Shown: piece after piece, positions 5,290 to 5,982 of the stretch
Layout: the number at the start of each line of letters is the position of its first letter
Numbering within the stretch: position 1 is the first letter of the stretch
NCBI GenBank assembly: GCA_934589225.1
Contig: CAKTNS010000073.1
Coordinates: 1 to 5,982 of the forward strand
DNA length: 5,982 nucleotides
Direction of reading: 5' to 3'
DNA from: an uncultured Oscillospiraceae bacterium
GTDB taxonomy: Bacteria > Bacillota > Clostridia > Oscillospirales > Oscillospiraceae
Notes under the pieces: generated by a model
The model's input: only the letters and a program-made list of their open reading frames with translations
What the model was told of the DNA's origin: nothing
Database searches by the model: none
Position numbers and translations under genes: made by a program

Positions 5290-5982
5290 CTACCGTTCTG
5301 TTCTTTCCATTTGTATTTTCAGATTGCCCAGTGCCGTGGCCTCCATGGGCAGGGCGATGACCTGCTTTCCCGTGGCCTGGGCCGTCAGGCGGTTCAGAAA
5401 GTCGTTTTTCGCTCCGCCGCCCACAATGTACAGTTTTTCATAGGTGCGCCCGGTATTTCGTTCCAGTTCCGCAAGAGAGATGCCGTAACTTTCCGCAAGG
5501 CTGCGGTAGGCGCAGCAGAAATAGTCACCAATGCTGTGAAGCACTCCGCCGGTGGCTGTGTCAAAGGCGGCTTTCATGCTCTTGGGTGCCAGAAACTCCG
5601 GTGCGTTGGCGTTGAGTATAGCACCGCAGGCGCTTTCTTTTGCGGCATGGACGATTTCCGCAAAGCCCAAACCACTGCAAAGTTCTCCCCGCAGTTCATT
5701 TACCAGCCACATGCCCATGATGTTCTTCTGGTAGCGATTGTAGCCCACGCCGCCCTCATTGGAGTAATTGGCGGCACGGCTTGCTTCGTCTGTAATGGGT
5801 TTCGGCGTTTTGACGCCCAAGAGCGACCAGGTGCCGGAGGAAATGTAGGGCGCATTTTCCTCCATGGGAATACCTTCCACCGCCGAGGCGGTGTCATGGG
5901 TGGCGCAGAGAACACATTTTATTCCGTCGTAGAAACCCAGCACCGTTCCCGGCTTTTGGAGCTTCGGGAAGATGGGCGGCAG
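5290..5982 (-). CDS. rhaB: Rhamnulokinase, C-terminal part, 5' end outside window and C-terminus apparently shortened
   Basis: FGGY-family sugar kinase that phosphorylates L-rhamnulose with ATP. The visible 230 residues (numbered from the window edge) cover the nucleotide-binding half: HDTASA at 29-34 with the probable catalytic Asp, SSGTWSL at 48-54, NEGGVGYNRYQKNIMGMW at 75-92, IVGGGAKNDFLNRL at 196-209 and EATALGN at 214-220. The frame stays open to the window edge (LPPIFPKLQKPGTV...), so the internal GTG at 5943 is not the start. The protein ends only 10 residues after EATALGN; E. coli RhaB continues about 60 residues beyond this point. The stop is followed at once by a palindromic repeat cluster, so the tail was probably lost by insertion or deletion. 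Whether the kinase is still active is unknown. Confidence 0.9.
   Translation of the reverse strand: MPPIFPKLQKPGTVLGFYDGIKCVLCATHDTASAVEGIPMEENAPYISSGTWSLLGVKTPKPITDEASRAANYSNEGGVGYNRYQKNIMGMWLVNELRGELCSGLGFAEIVHAAKESACGAILNANAPEFLAPKSMKAAFDTATGGVLHSIGDYFCCAYRSLAESYGISLAELERNTGRTYEKLYIVGGGAKNDFLNRLTAQATGKQVIALPMEATALGNLKIQMERTER

Overview
The window looks like chromosomal DNA of a gut-type clostridium (Bacillota, probably Oscillospiraceae or Lachnospiraceae). The reasons are strong AGGAGG ribosome sites, a perfect sigma-A promoter, a TnpX-type large serine recombinase with a TnpV partner, and a GC-rich multi-hairpin repeat of a style common in those genomes. The family assignment is an inference from style. 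All recognised genes lie on the minus strand and are transcribed from right to left.

Right half (about 2906-5982): a deoxy-sugar catabolic operon. In transcription order it holds the 3' part of a rhamnulokinase gene (rhaB, entering from outside the window), a sugar isomerase of the L-arabinose/L-fucose isomerase fold, and rhamnulose-1-phosphate aldolase (rhaD). Together they fit the route L-rhamnose to L-rhamnulose to L-rhamnulose-1-phosphate to dihydroxyacetone phosphate plus L-lactaldehyde. The isomerase is not of the classical RhaA type, so it may be a non-orthologous replacement. The kinase gene stops just after its last conserved motif and runs into a cluster of three palindromes (5218-5277), which suggests loss of its normal C-terminus.

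Left half (about 1-2905): a compact mobile-element segment directly behind the rhaD stop codon. It begins with a perfect promoter and a roughly 390-nt leader that has the layout of a transcription attenuator: a five-codon reading frame, a long terminator hairpin, and an upstream 8-nt copy of the terminator's 5' arm that could act as antiterminator. A 33-codon orphan ORF, a second promoter, tnpV, an intrinsic terminator and the large serine recombinase follow. No resistance or other cargo gene is visible.

Far left (20-253), after the recombinase: the most unusual structure of the window. A perfect 23-bp inverted repeat whose ends resemble a tRNA 3' end (CCA on both strands) encloses three separate hairpins, each with a 10-bp stem and a 3-4 nt loop. 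The whole folds as an oversized cloverleaf. Terminator-like hairpins pointing outward flank it on both sides, and their inner arms can pair with each other instead. I do not recognise this as a named element.
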